A stretch of 64,000 nt of DNA from Dysidea avara (GCF_963678975.1 NC_089279.1:36289933-36353932), one strand, 5' to 3'. Positions 23,216 to 37,234 are shown, numbered from the stretch's first letter. Translations and numbers: made by a program. The notes: generated by a model not told the origin, from the letters alone.

Positions 23216-26200
23216 ATGACTGATATTGTGTACTTATTGACAGTAGCAATTTTACTGTGTTCTTGCACAGCTCAAGAGGAAGATAATTGTAATAGAACTA
23301 CCATCCAGCAGTTTTGTAATGCTCAAGGAACAGATAATTGTAATGGAGCCATCATCCGAGGCTTCAGTGAGCTGCAGTCATACATTATGACCGATGAAAC
23401 AATCATCACAAACTTGACAGAAGCATTTTTTAGAACTGGCAGGGATCCTTCACAATTTGTTAGGATTAAGTACACCTATGCAAGTAATGAGACTGGTTGT
23501 TCTCATTTGAGAAACATGACAGCAAGTGAAACATACATTTGGAGTGAATCACCAATTTACTTACTCGGTCCAAAGCCATTACAGTTTCTCACATTGTTTG
23601 CTATCAATATAGCTGAAATAGGTGTTGAAGTACCTCTACCATGTCTGTGTCAGCGTCAAGTTGATGCATTACTCTCTAGACTCACCTATCTGGTAAGCGT
23701 ATGCTGCATGTGATTGAGTTACTAGATAGGCCCATTAATAGAGGAGCACTAGCTGATATGATATAATGTCGCTTGATCAAGTATATAGGTGAAAACCGTG
23801 AAGTTGCAGCTGACCGCCGCGAAGCCTACCGCCAGCTAGTGCATGAACCGCTGAGCTAGCTACTGTAGCTACCGGTACGAGTCCCGCAGTTTTGGTTAAA
23901 ACAAAAAAAAAACTGAGTATAAGTTATGCAACAAAAAACGGGCAGGTTGTAAATTCTTCTTGCAAGAATATCTTGTTATAGCTACCGTTTTCCATACCTT
24001 GGCAAGTATGATCCTGTAAATCCTACTGATAGCATCAGCTAGATATACAAAACGCCTACCTGACTTTAGGGCGGTGCCCACTGTGGAACGTATTTCCGTT
24101 TTACGCACCGTTATATTGTTAGCCCCTCAGGCAACAATACATAAATAAACAATAGTATATATACAAGTGGTTTTCCTCGACTGACTCATGCGACCACTGA
24201 CGACAAAATTGGCGTGACAAGGAACAGTGACGTAACTAGGCTAGCCAAGCTAGGTGTGATCTACCGAAACAATCTGGTGCCCAGATTATTTATTATTTTA
24301 GTATTTAGCTATTTAAGTCTGCCGAATAGTATCTTTTAGTCTTCCTGTCCGGCATACAGGTAGTGGTACTCCAAATTATTAAGCTTTACAGCATGGGTAC
24401 AAATAGTGCAATTATAACCGCAGAAAAGAAATATCAGTCCACGCTGAGAGTCCACTAGCTTAAGTTTCTTCTATATTGTCTGCTCTCAAGTCAGGCTTAG
24501 ACTAACTGTTGAATCTTCTCTCCCCCACAAGGCTCTTGACCATGAGAATTCTATGTCCCCCGAGGACTGCAGGCATCTTCAACATGGTTGGGAATACCTG
24601 CTTTATGAACACCATTTTTTAATCTCTTTTGGACTCTGCCTCTGATGCTAAAACAAAGGCTTGCCTATTGTCAGTTTCCTCAGAGTCTGGTGGGTAGTTT
24701 GGTGCTCTCCCTGTACCTCTCTTGGCACTAAGCTGGATAATGAGTCTTTGAGGATTGCTACGTCTTGGTAGTCCTATCATTGTCGAACAAATGTGTGTTT
24801 GTGGTAGTAAAGTTGATGTTTTGGTACTCACAGTTTGTCAGTGGAGGCCATATTTCACAGCACGCTGATTCATTGTGATTGTGCTCTGGCATCTGGAGGT
24901 GTAGCTGTTGTTTTGGAGCCTGTCAGTGTGTGTCATGACGATGGTAAGAGGCCAGATGGCACATTATTGATTCCTTGGTGGCAGGTCTTACCCTTGTTCT
25001 GGAACTTTACCTGTTCAGACACCCTTGCCCCATCTAATATTCTTCCGTAAGTGGTGCCAGCCTCTGCGAAGTATTCTTCTTTAACTCCATCTTTTTACTT
25101 CTCCCCTCTGTGTGTTGAGACCCTAGGTGCTTGAGGATCATGCCCATTTGGGAGATAGTGGGGCCACCTAATATTTGATTCAGAAGGTTGCTATTGATGT
25201 TCAATGTGGTGCAACAATTTCATCATCACAGGATTGGGCAGAGTTTGCTTCTCTGCCCATAGTTTGAGCAAGACAAAGACTTTCTTTTTAAATTGAACTT
25301 CTGTATTTGTAATAAAAGATTATTTATTTATGAAAAAATCTGGTACCCCACCAGAAGTGTTTATCTCTATATATGCATGACTGAGATGCCCTATAATAAT
25401 AGGACAGTATACTCTAATAGAACAGTCACATGTGGTACTTAAAACAGATAAAAGCAGTGTACCAATCTATTATTATTATTATTATTATTATTAATGCTCT
25501 ATAAGTGTGTATTTACAAAGAAGACTCATTTTAATTTATAGCAAATTAATGTACAGTTGGTATGCAGTGGCCATCTTCATTCACAGCACTGTTCATTATC
25601 ATCAATCAACCTGTTTCAACCAGAAACTCCTCGATGATACTTTGATTTCAGCATTGGGAAAGATATTCCAAGCTAGACACTGTCCACTACAATTTACTTG
25701 TGTGTTTATTTGTAGCTTTCCTTCCGTTGTTCTGGAATCTGGATCATTGTACCATTGTATCAGAGTGCTATCAACTGTGCAACCACTGCTAGCACCCTTA
25801 GTTTTAATAATTGTTGTAACCTATAGCTATTAAAAGATGGCATGACCCCAAACTCTGGATCATTATATCTATTTCTTCCACACAATATAATTACGTTCTA
25901 CATTCTTGAGGCCATGCAAATATCTTCACCTATGAATGTGCAATTTTCACCCTGTATGTGACAATCTGTAGTTCTACAAATGGCGAACCATGTATCCTTC
26001 GATACAATTGAGGAACTGTGAGCCTATGAGATACCTTGTAAAAGTACAAATTTGTATGGCCAGAAACCATTAACATGCAGTTTAGAAAACTCTAGACATC
26101 ACCAATCCTTAAGTAAATTCCTCGCACTTTAAATAATTGGTGAATGACTACGTACTAAGTCACGTGAGACCACAGACAAAGTGTATTAATTTTTATTATG

Positions 26201-28226
26201 GTAACACAGTTGAAGAATTTGCCAATAAGAATTCTTGCCAATCAGACCATGTATATAATGTGGTATTCTTGTAACCACCAGGCCTAGACCTACTAGTGTG
26301 CTGTACCTGATCTCTCAGTAGAAAAGTACCAGAGAGCATGGAGTAATTTTTCTGATCTGCAGAAACGTTTACTTAAATAATTAAAAGATTCTCAGTATAC
26401 TTCAGTACTTTTCTTGTGTAATTTTTTATAAACTGTAACTTTTGTGTTTTGCACTGTGTATTGTATAAGCTGTGTATATATACGTTGTGTGGTATAGAGA
26501 GCACCTTTGCAGGCTTAGCATCCTTATTGTGTATCTGTATAAACTGACCTCTAATTAGAGCAAAGTCAAGTGCTGTAGAATCTCTAATCAAGTAAGTAGC
26601 TAAGGTTCCAGAGTCTAATACCACCAGGTATACATATTGGTAATCTTTCTATACAAACTAGTGGTGACTGCTTGTAGGCAGGAGCCACACACAGTCATAC
26701 AGGTCGTGTAGTTGACATAGCAATGAGATATTTAACAGCAAAGAAGGCTATAGAGCAAACAGAGAATCAGAAAAATGATACTAAGACTACGTATGTTGAA
26801 TTTAGAAAGAACTGTGCTGACTTGATGTCTTGACCCACAAATGACTTTCAGTTTAGGCAATATTGCATGTAGCATCACATGAGCAGGTTCAGGCCAAGAT
26901 AATTATGACAAGCATGCTGGTAACACTATCATTATAAGTAAATCAGTTCATGCATGGCAGATATGCTTTGGACATGTACAGATCCATAGCAGTACTTGAC
27001 TTATACATGTCCACAGAGGTTATAGCACTGATTTGAAACAAATTTTCTTAATGTTAATAAGACACAGGGTTTTAGAAAACATCCTCTGACTTATACAGCT
27101 ATTGTGATCAGTCAATATTATTGATGAATACAGAATCAACTGTATTGTATAGCACATTTACACTGCAGTAGTTACAACTTGATGTCTTCACTATTTTCCA
27201 TTACAGATCAAAGTATATCCAGCAAACCGGTTTACTGGTGGAAATTCTTTACAGTATATCAACAAGTACTTTTTTCATGCAAAAGGAAATGATAATGACA
27301 ACTATAAAGCCATTGTAAACATCATGAGAATTACAATACCATTTACACTAACACTTGCATTGATGTTCATTGCTCTATCCAACAAATACATTTATCCCAA
27401 GATGCATGCTTATGTTAAACAACTTCAAAATATGAAACACTCAGATGAAGAATTCTTCAACAACAAGGCACACCTTCCAGCACACTTATTCACCAGTGTT
27501 TTGCTGAACTTGGGACTCTTTTCATTTCATGTTGTATCAGTTGTGAATAATATAAAATATGGCGATGAAGTACTGGAAGATAGGGAATACACCCTAGGTG
27601 GTGCCACCTATGATGATCACCACTCCATACCTATATACATTGCTGTTTGGTCACTGATACCAGTCATTAGTATATTTTGCATGGCAATAATTTATGTTCT
27701 ATTTAAAAGTATTTGCTACAAGAATGTCAATCTAATGGTCCTTACAACATCAGTATTAATGACAGGAACTATCATATATTTGGGGTCGTACTTTATGCCT
27801 TTCATGTTGCTGGCATTCATCTATGATCCGCTACAAACTGCTTTTATCTATTGTACCCTGGTAGCCTTTGCTATATGCATCTATTTCTATTGTTTTGGAT
27901 TCTTTCAGCTCAAGGTAGCCACTATGTCTGTGAGTACGTGCAAATGGCGTGATGCTGGAGAGAACATGAAGAACGTAGCAATGGCATGGGGGTCATCAGC
28001 CACAATCACCTATTTCTTAGGTGTCATCATATACATACTTGACTTGGGCAACTTTCATGATTTCATGTCAGCACAGAACCTACTGCTACCTCTGATGGTT
28101 GGCTTGTTTACTTTCTTAGTTCTGAAGCCAGCTAACAGAGCTGTGGAAACGATGCGTCAAGAAGACAATGAAGCAATGAATACTACTGCTGACACTCAAG
28201 AGTTAAAGGAGTCACAATTGTATTAA
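23216..28226 (+). CDS. Gene B: paralogue of gene A, multi-pass membrane protein
   Basis: Exons 23216-23692 and 27207-28226 join in phase 0; 498 residues. The signal peptide is followed by an extracellular domain with a small internal duplication (DNCNRTTIQQFCNAQGTDNC) and conserved AFFRTGRDPSQFVRI and SPIYLLGPKPLQFLTLFAIN. The membrane region is close to gene A, for example WRDAGENMKN, AMAWGSSATITYFLGVIIYI and DFMSAQNLLLPLMVG. The tail again ends ESQLY. The intron is 3514 bp against 1064 bp in gene A, enlarged partly by a retroelement at 24500-25090. Both copies are open throughout and the membrane region is the most conserved part. Function unknown. Confidence 0.85.
24500..25330 (+). mobile_element. 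Retroelement carboxy-terminal fragment in intron of gene B
   Basis: In shifting frames the plus strand reads LDHENSMSPEDCRHLQHGWE, then CVCGSKVDV, then ALASGGVAVVLEPV, then DDGKRPDGTLLIPWWQVLPL and NFTCSDTLAPSNILP. A C-x-C..., RPDG and D-F-T pattern followed by SDTLA is what I associate with the endonuclease-like carboxy terminus of an invertebrate LINE, comparable with LINE D. Several stops break it. A TTATTTATTTATG run near 25320 may be its 3' tail. Confidence 0.55.
25091..27206. other. Remainder of gene B intron
   Basis: Contains a CTCTAATAGAAC motif at 25410 and a (TTA)n microsatellite at 25470-25495. The small ORFs at 25507 (+) and 26373 (-) carry no recognised motifs. A pyrimidine-rich TTTTCCATTACAG acceptor ends the intron. 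Confidence 0.5.
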
Positions 28227-28824
28227 GAGCTAAACACTTTGTACTGCATACAATTAACTGTATTTTTCACTGTATAGCAGCCATACTAGTTGGTCTGATA
28301 GTTTTTATATTGTAACTATACAGTGACAGAATAACAAGTGACGTTTGATTACGTATGTTGTAAAGCTGGGACTTAATTATAGTGGTCTCTGCCATTACGT
28401 ATAGTAATTGGGTGATATTGCCTTTTTGATAATCTAGATTCCTCTTTTAAAAATTATCTCGATTTTTGATTAAATCTTGATATCTGATTTACTGATAGTA
28501 TACAATGTACCCCTATGCATCAAGGCATGCTACAAGGTCTCTATCAACCATGATGGTCATTTTGTTTGTCAACAAACTCAAATTCTTAGTTTTCCTATGT
28601 CTATAGGAACTTTAACAAAACCAAATCAAGTCTATATTAAGGGTGGGGCATAAAACTCATGTCCCAGCTGCACTATTATCATGCTCCACCAGCAAAATCG
28701 ATGTTTGCTACTTGACAAGGTATAAAATGGATTAGTGACACATATCTAGATTATTGAAAAATATACCTACATTAATTGATTAATTGCCCAACACTAATAA
28801 TTATGTACACATCATAGTAAAAAA
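28227..28824. other. 3' flank of gene B
   Basis: No further gene. No canonical AATAAA is obvious within the first 150 bp after the stop. Confidence 0.4.
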
Positions 28825-29075
28825 TTTGGGACCTACTTGACATGGTCACTGTAGTGAGGTGGTCTTATTAATGAGGTCATGACTCTTGAAGTACACCTTA
28901 GCTATGTTTGAGACCTACTTGACATGGTCAATATAATGAGGTGGTCTTATCAACGAGGTCATAAAATACACTAGCTATGTTTGGGACCTACTTGACATGG
29001 TCACTATAATGAGGTGGTCTTACTAATGTGGTCATGAAGTACACCTTAGCTATGTTTGGGACCTGCTTGACATTA
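28825..29075 (-). repeat. 75 bp tandem repeat array, reverse, first part
   Basis: About three units, in the same orientation as the array at 22285. The array stops abruptly at the mitochondrial-like segment at 29076 and resumes at 29410. Confidence 0.85.
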
Positions 29076-29409
29076 ACTTGTGTTAATTTATAAATACTTT
29101 CTTACCACCCTCCGGACCCAATACTTCAAATCCTCCACATTCAAAGAACTTATATAAATGATATCCTAATCACATACTCCCCTTAGATATAAAATTATTT
29201 ATAACCAAATTAAAATACCAAGCTTCATATAAAAATATATAAACCCCGCAGAATACTAAACGACTAACTCCTAATAACCAACCACAAATCCCACCTACCA
29301 CAACAAAGACAAGAGGTAAACTATTTTCAAACATAGTTGCAAAACTCAATAACTGCCCGGACATTAAAGGCTCTATTGCACTAAATCCCAATATTATACT
29401 TCCCAAACT
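29076..29409 (-). pseudogene. nad5: NUMT: mitochondrial ND5-like segment
   Basis: The minus strand encodes a hydrophobic protein, GSIILGFSAIEPLMSG... with FVVVGGICGWLLG, then EAWYFNLVINNFISKGSM. There it meets TGA. Read as Trp, as in sponge mitochondria, it continues WLGYHLYKFFECGG and FEVLGPEGG to a TAA. The WYF...NNF, LGY..YKF and G.EVLGPxG pattern matches the end of NADH dehydrogenase subunit 5 as I know it. The third codon positions are T/A-rich. It is about 330 bp, lies between units of a nuclear 75 bp array, and is not expected to be expressed. The identification as ND5 is by motif recall. Confidence 0.7.
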
Positions 29410-29628
29410 GGTGGTCTTATTAATGAGGTCATGAAGTACACCTTAGCTATGTTTGTACCTACTTGACATGGTCACTATAATGAAGTGGTCTTATTAATGA
29501 GGTCATGAAGTACACCTTAGCTATGTTTGTGACCTACTTGACATGGTCACTATAATGAGGTGGTCTTATTAATGAGGTCATGAAGTACACCTTAGCTATA
29601 TGTTTTGGGACCTACTTGACATGGTCAC
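29410..29628 (-). repeat. 75 bp tandem repeat array, reverse, second part
   Basis: Three units in the same orientation and phase type as 28825-29075. The two blocks read as one array split by the NUMT. Confidence 0.85.
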
Positions 29629-30094
29629 AGACAGGATTTCCAAAGAAGGTTTTCAATGTCAGCAGGACAGAGAAGAATAATCTTAAAATGAGCTTAGATT
29701 CTCTCCCAGTGATCAGTGCTTTACAAGACTTACTTCTTTGCATTACACAACATGTGAAGAAAAAATATCTTGTTGGTTATGATATGTATACAAGGTTAAG
29801 CACATGATCATTAACAAGCAACTACACACATTTATATGTGAGAAAAAATCAAGAAGGAATTACTATAGTGACCCTTATGGGCACATTTGACACATTAAAT
29901 ATTTAGTTCTGTAACACAGCATTATAAGTTTAACTCCTACCCATTTAAGGATAGAATAAACCATAGATACCTTGAATTACAAGAAAAAAATTAGAAATAT
30001 TTGAAAAGTGTTTTCTGCTATTAACAGCAACATGCTAGTTTCAAAAATTCTAATTGCTGCAGGCACAACACTAAGGGTTATTTCCAAAATTCGG

Positions 30095-31921
<1,827 letters not shown>

Positions 31922-31922
31922 C

Positions 31923-33214
31923 CTCTTTGCGCACGCGTCCCGACAAGGTGAGTTTTGTATCGTTGTTGTACTTGATAATCGTGCTTTGTATGTTGTTGTA
32001 CATACTTTCACCAGTGAAGTTGTATATGTTATTTGACTTTCTTTGTACAATTGTATTGTTTGAGAAGAGCCCGGGTTTGTTATTAGTGCTGTTTATAAAC
32101 TTGTTCAAAGGAATCGCTCAATGGGGGCCTACAAGTATCTAGAAGAGCTGTACAAGAAGAAGCAAAGTGACCTGTTAAGGTTTTTGCTGAGGGTACGGTG
32201 CTGGTACTTCAGACAGTTGAGCAAGATCCATCGTGCCCCGAAACCAACACGACCAGATAAGGCACGTCGTCTGGGCTACAAGGCGAAACAAGGGTACGTG
32301 ATATATCGTGTGAGGGTACGCCGTGGAGGAAGGAAGAGGCCGGTTCCTAAAGGTGCTACTTATGGTAAACCAACTAACCAGGGAGTGAACCAGTTGAAGT
32401 TTCAAGCCTCGCTGAGATCAGTGGCTGAGGTATGACTCTAAAGGGGATCACTAGTAGATACAGACACTCACTGTAGGCAGATCTGCAACCACAGTCAAAC
32501 TGTAGACTGCTAAATGAGTTACTTTGAGCCTTCTTAAACCTGTACTATTTAACTCTTTTAGTTCAAATGTCTAACACAGTATTTATGGCCAATCAATTTT
32601 CACCATACATTTTGTGTGGGGAGGCCATAAAATGCGGTGTCCAACAGACCTTTCCCGAACTTATAATGTAGCCAAACCATGTATGTCTGCTGTTGACATC
32701 TTTGCTACCACTAATCATCTGGTTGAGTGAAATGTTAACTCCCTTGAGAAATATTCCACTTTTAATTTTTAGCTCAGGATCCAACTCAACCTTTTACATA
32801 CTATGCGTCTCCTGTGCCTTGTATAGGTTTAATGAGAATTGAAATTTGTGGACACACCAACATGTTCGTCATATTTGATATTTGCAGTTATTACTGACAT
32901 TCTCTTATCCACAGGTCAGGGCTGGCCATCACTGTGGTGGACTAAAGGTTCTCTCCTCCTACTATGTGGGACAAGACTCCATCTACAAGTTCTTTGAAGT
33001 AATTATGGTGGACCCTGCCCACAAGGTCATCCGAAGGGACCCACGTATCAACTGGATCTGTAATAAGTCTCACCGTGAGATGAGAGGTCTAACTGCAGCT
33101 GGTAAAAAGTATCGTGGACTTGGTAAAGGTCACCGAAGAACAAAAGTCAAAGGAGGATCTCGTTATGCTAATTGGAAAAAGCACAATACTCTGTCATTGC
33201 GTAGATACCGTTAG
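31923..33214 (+). CDS. RPL15: Ribosomal protein eL15 (RPL15)
   Basis: A component of the large cytosolic ribosomal subunit. Coding exons are 32121-32429 and 32915-33214, joined in phase 0 to 202 residues (the human protein has 204). Near-invariant family blocks are visible: [71 protein letters not shown] and [14 protein letters not shown] non-coding first exon probably ends at 31947 (CCGACAAG before GTGAGT), with a 163 bp 5'UTR intron to 32110. The pyrimidine stretch CCTCTTT at 31922-31928 fits a terminal oligopyrimidine start, the growth-dependent translational control element of ribosomal protein mRNAs. The gene looks intact and single-copy here. Confidence 0.97.
32582..32631. other. Inverted repeat in RPL15 intron
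   Basis: TTTATGGCC at 32582-32590 pairs with GGCCATAAA at 32623-32631. Introns of ribosomal protein genes often host snoRNAs, so this stem was examined. I see no convincing C/D boxes and only a weak ANANNA after the stem. It is recorded as a structure only. Confidence 0.3.
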
Positions 33215-34314
33215 AATTATCCTATGCACTGAACTGTCTTGAAATGTACAAGCAATTGAATACATTGATTTTGTTGTCAAGTGTAATGGTACGGTTATTA
33301 AGGAGGGATGAATAGTAAATGATTTGTGAAGGCATAGTTGATAAGCTTGTCAAGTGGTCTTCATTTAGACATCAAGGACGCATACATTAGGTAAATTGCC
33401 AAGTGGTTGTCTCCGGTGCCTTAATTGCAATGATTATCGATTAAAGGGGCAGTACTCCAAGCCATACAAGTGCTGAAACCATGAGCGATTGTGGTTTGTA
33501 ACAATTCTTACTTCCATACAGCCTGCTACAATGACTTGGAATCATTTTGCTGTGAAATTACAAGTCTAGACAGGTTATCTAAACCAAGTAGAAGATTGTA
33601 AACGGCGTGAATGCTCGAAGGTAATGCAACGGCATGGAGCGCTTGGAAATGTAGCCACAAGAACGGTAGCGCCAGCCCATTGTAGACCGTTAAATAACTC
33701 AACAGGCTGGTTTACTACAAGTTCTTGTCAGTGCAACAATCGTGACAACAGTACAAGCTTGTACTAGCTGCTGCTGCTGGCGCCTGGCTGAAGCGGCTGT
33801 TTGCAATCAGCATGGGGCGAGGCTTTACGGAGCAGTTCTATTCACTACCAAACAACGATGTGAACTGCAGGGGATATACCTTATGTCATGCTTATGTGTA
33901 AAACAGTACAAATTTATACCATTACCATCGCTTTGTTTACACTACAAGTTTGCCATTTCGTGGCGTGATGTAATAAAACGCAACAAATTATCACGCGGGT
34001 ATGCAGAGTAGTACAGCTAAGCTCTCTGTTTCCTAGTTTGATAACATTGTCAACCCTGATGAATGAGCTATGAAAAACTCAATAAGAAAATGGTTGAACA
34101 GTTTGGACAAATAATACCCCCCCTAGAGGAAGGGGACACTTTCAGTTTGTGACTGATTTTCTGACAGAGTTCTGAGGAGTTCAGAAAAAGATGACTATAT
34201 TGTAAGTTGGTGGAGAAAATAGAACAGCAGATAGGCCATCATAAAAATCAAGTTGCTCAATCAGATAATAGGTACAATATTAACAGCAGTGTGTAACAGG
34301 CTGATAGCTATTAA
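33215..34314. other. 3' flank of RPL15, nothing recognised
   Basis: No gene is supported. The ORF at 33742-34011 has no motif. Confidence 0.45.
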
Positions 34315-34316
34315 GG

Positions 34317-34660
34317 CCACTCGAACAAAATTCCTTGTTTCCCATTTCATTGACTTCAAAAACAATTGCAGGCGGGCGGTTCATATTATTCATTATCCAT
34401 TATAGATATTTCCACTTATTTTCGAAATTCATAACTAACTTACAGGAAGAATACAGTAGAAATGTTAAAATAAGAACCTGAACGTGAAAAGCTGGACTTT
34501 CTGAATGCTATACTAGTTACTGCTATGCAATGAACTTCCATCCTAATAGTGTGAACCCTGAATCTTCCCATGCAAAATACTTGACAATATTAGGCCACTC
34601 CAAGAAAATTCATTGTTTCCCATTTCGTCCCGCCTGCATGTAGATTCTCTTCCCACATGG
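34317..34660 (+). mobile_element. Two same-direction GGCCACTC MITE ends
   Basis: TAAGGCCACTCGAACAAAAT near 34315 and TTAGGCCACTCCAAGAAAAT near 34589 both continue into TTGTTTCCCATTTC and a G/C box. They lie in the same orientation about 275 bp apart, so they are two partial copies and not the two ends of one element. Confidence 0.55.
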
Positions 34661-34734
34661 TCATCATGATTCAGTATTGCTGTCAACTGAACATTTATTT
34701 ATTATTTATCCTGTGACCATGTCATACAGTGGCA

Positions 34735-35010
34735 ATCTGCATCATGTTGTTGATGAAAGTGTTTTGGGTCGATCTGAAGACTTGCTTGGGCTTAGTTTTA
34801 CCTAACCAATACTGCCTCATCGTCGTCAAGGAAGTGAGCCTGATTTTTGGGTGATGTTTTTTCATGCACCACACCCACTCCTTTGTGGTCCCATCATACA
34901 GTATGATACACAAAAGAGGGCAAAGGTAAGTCCATAATGTGCATCTGTGGTATGCCGAAAGGTACCTGTCAGGCTGAAGTGATGTGTAGCCATACCGGGT
35001 GGGGGGGAGG
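34735..35010 (+). repeat. Permuted copy of the 600 bp dispersed repeat
   Basis: The order of blocks is swapped relative to the copies at 36855 and 52210. Here TTACCTAACCAATACTGCC and a TTTTTGGGTGA block come first, then ATACAGTATGATACA, then GGCAAAGGTAAGTCCATAAT and TATGCCGAAAGG. A permuted order suggests the family once existed as tandem copies or a circle. Confidence 0.55.
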
Positions 35011-36001
35011 TGGCAAGGGGAGCTCCAGCCACCCTTGTGATTTTCTGATTGTAAAAAGATCAAGATACTCTAATAGAGCAGTCACAGTATTCAGAGAAGC
35101 AGTGTAGTAAACTATGCAGTTGTAAATAATTTTAATGTGCTATATTAGTGATACAAATAATGTATAATAACTATTAGTATTTGGTGGATGGCAGCCATTC
35201 TTAACAGGTATTAACCTTTTTTTTTGCTCTTCAACACTGTGCATGCCCTACCAATTTATATAGTTGTAAAGCAAACAGTAGGGATCAACTGTGTTATTAT
35301 ATTTTTTGTGAGAAGGTGTAAACTTAATATACAGTACTGTATTATAATATTATGGAGATGTGGTACACTTTAGCGGTTAGATCAGAAAACAGCCTAACAA
35401 TACCTCCACGCAGTATCGGTGAAGTTATGACCAAAATACTTCCAGTAAGTTGCTACTTCAGACTCGGGACCGCAAGGGTCTGGTGCTATAGGCAGTTTTT
35501 GTGTGTAAAATTAATAACTAAATTGTAATATTTTCTGAGCTAGTGCATGGTTGTTATTAAACATGTGTTAACTGTGTGTAGGGATAAGTTAGTTACAGTG
35601 ACGATTTCCTTGAGTAGTTAGTTGTACAGTGTTGCCCTTTATGTGCCATATAGTTGTGATATCCAAAGGACAGCCACTTAAAAATTAGTATTTGCATCAC
35701 CATATAATACTGTAGCTTCCTAAATGGAGAGTTTTTCCATAATAATGCATCAATTACTGAGGGTATGTGACCATTCTATTAGAGTATTGTGATCTTGTAT
35801 GAAATACTTCTTTGGTTTAACATACGGATGGGTGGGGAGTGGGAACATTCCCCTTGTGTCTCCCTTTTCTCCCATCTTTGAGGCCACTACTGAGTTTGGT
35901 TGCTTTCTTTGAACATAACTATTAAATGATGTTGTAAGTTCAAGTTTTGTTGTGGCTCAAAATGTGTATTGTAGAGGGGGAGGGGTGCACTTGCTCTCTG
36001 T
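35011..36001. other. Intergenic
   Basis: CTCTAATAGAG motifs at 35062 and 35773. No gene supported. Confidence 0.5.
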
Positions 36002-36852
36002 CAGGCCTGTAGCCAGGGGGGTTTGGGGGGTTCTGAAGAACCGCCCTCTTGGAAAAAAGGTCCTCGATTTCAGTAAAAAGGTCCACAATTTTAGCAAAAA
36101 GGTCCATAATTTAACCAAAAGGTCCACAATTTTAGTATACAAGTCCAAATTTTCAGGAGCAAAAGTCTATTAGCTACAATTTACTAGATACCACTAATAA
36201 GAAGCTAAATTAAGTGCTCGTTCAGTGTTCGTATTAAATGCAATGCAAGATCGAGATAGTCTAATAGAGCAGTCAACCACTCTAATAGAACAGTCATAAT
36301 TACATTTTCTTTTATAAGCTACTTAATTTACATGTAGATTGTCTAAACCGAGCTTTCATTAAAATATAAGATTTTGGTGGACAAGCCCCTCCATGCAGAG
36401 CCCACGAATAGCATCCATGCTTCAACTCCATGCAATGTGTAAATTTCAAGGCACCCTTTGTTCTGCTCCACTGCCCCTGTTGATCATGGCAGAGTGCTCA
36501 ATCTTTCCCATTCTTATTCACTGTGACATTCCAATATATTATATTTAGACACATGCATGTGCAGACGGTATAATTACAGTAGCAGTAGAGATGTTTTTTC
36601 AGATATATATCATCCATACAGCTGGTCTTCAGCTTACCTAAAAAATTGCTATTTTTATTGACTGAAATGCCACTAAATTCAACCTTTTAGTATCCATTTT
36701 CAAAAAGTTTCCTGGGGGGTATGCCCCCAGACCTCCCTAGTTTCAGCATGCTGGATGTGCACACCATAATATAATCTGAAACATGTCATATAACAAGGTC
36801 CACTTTTCTTCTAAAAGAACCTACCCAGATAAAAGTCTGGCTACGGCCCTAA
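36002..36852. mobile_element. MITE with GTAGCCAG ends
   Basis: The left end is CAGGCCTGTAGCCAGGGGGG, the right end CTGGCTACGGCCCTA. Inside the left end is a short tandem of GGTCCACAATTTTAG units. A CTCTAATAGAG pair is at 36250-36300, and CCTGGGGGGTATGCCCCCAG at about 36711. No transposase. Confidence 0.55.
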
Positions 36853-36854
36853 TT

Positions 36855-37203
36855 ACACTTCGCTTTCAGCTATGTTCACCCCGTTACACAGCGTCAAACA
36901 AAGAACAGTGTTAGAATCATCTCTGCAATCAGTCCAGTCACCACGGAAAATACGGACGATTCCCGTTTACAAACGTACTGTAGGGAAGCCATGCATTACG
37001 CTACTGCGAATCGACACCTTTGGCTGTCAGCAAAAAGAAATGGGACACAGAGGAGGACAAAGGTAAGTCCATGATGCGCGCATTGTACGTACTGCGGTAT
37101 GCCAAAAGGCACATCTCGAGACGAAGCGACGTCGAACAGTGAAAAAATCAAGTCCGCAGCCTTTAAGCCATTATCGAGTTACACTTGCCTGAAGGCAGGC
37201 AAG

Positions 37204-37234
<31 letters not shown>

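Noticed and set aside
26373-26624. VLDSGTLATYLIRD as a retroviral-type aspartic protease
   Set aside because: Only a DSG-like triplet is present; no flap, no ILG or polymerase nearby.
29170-29406. 78-residue ORF as a nuclear membrane protein gene
   Set aside because: It continues past TGA in the mitochondrial code with ND5-like residues and has no start context or promoter, so a NUMT fits better.
32430-32914. H/ACA or C/D snoRNA in the RPL15 intron
   Set aside because: No clear C and D boxes; the possible H box is weak and no ACA lies at the right distance.
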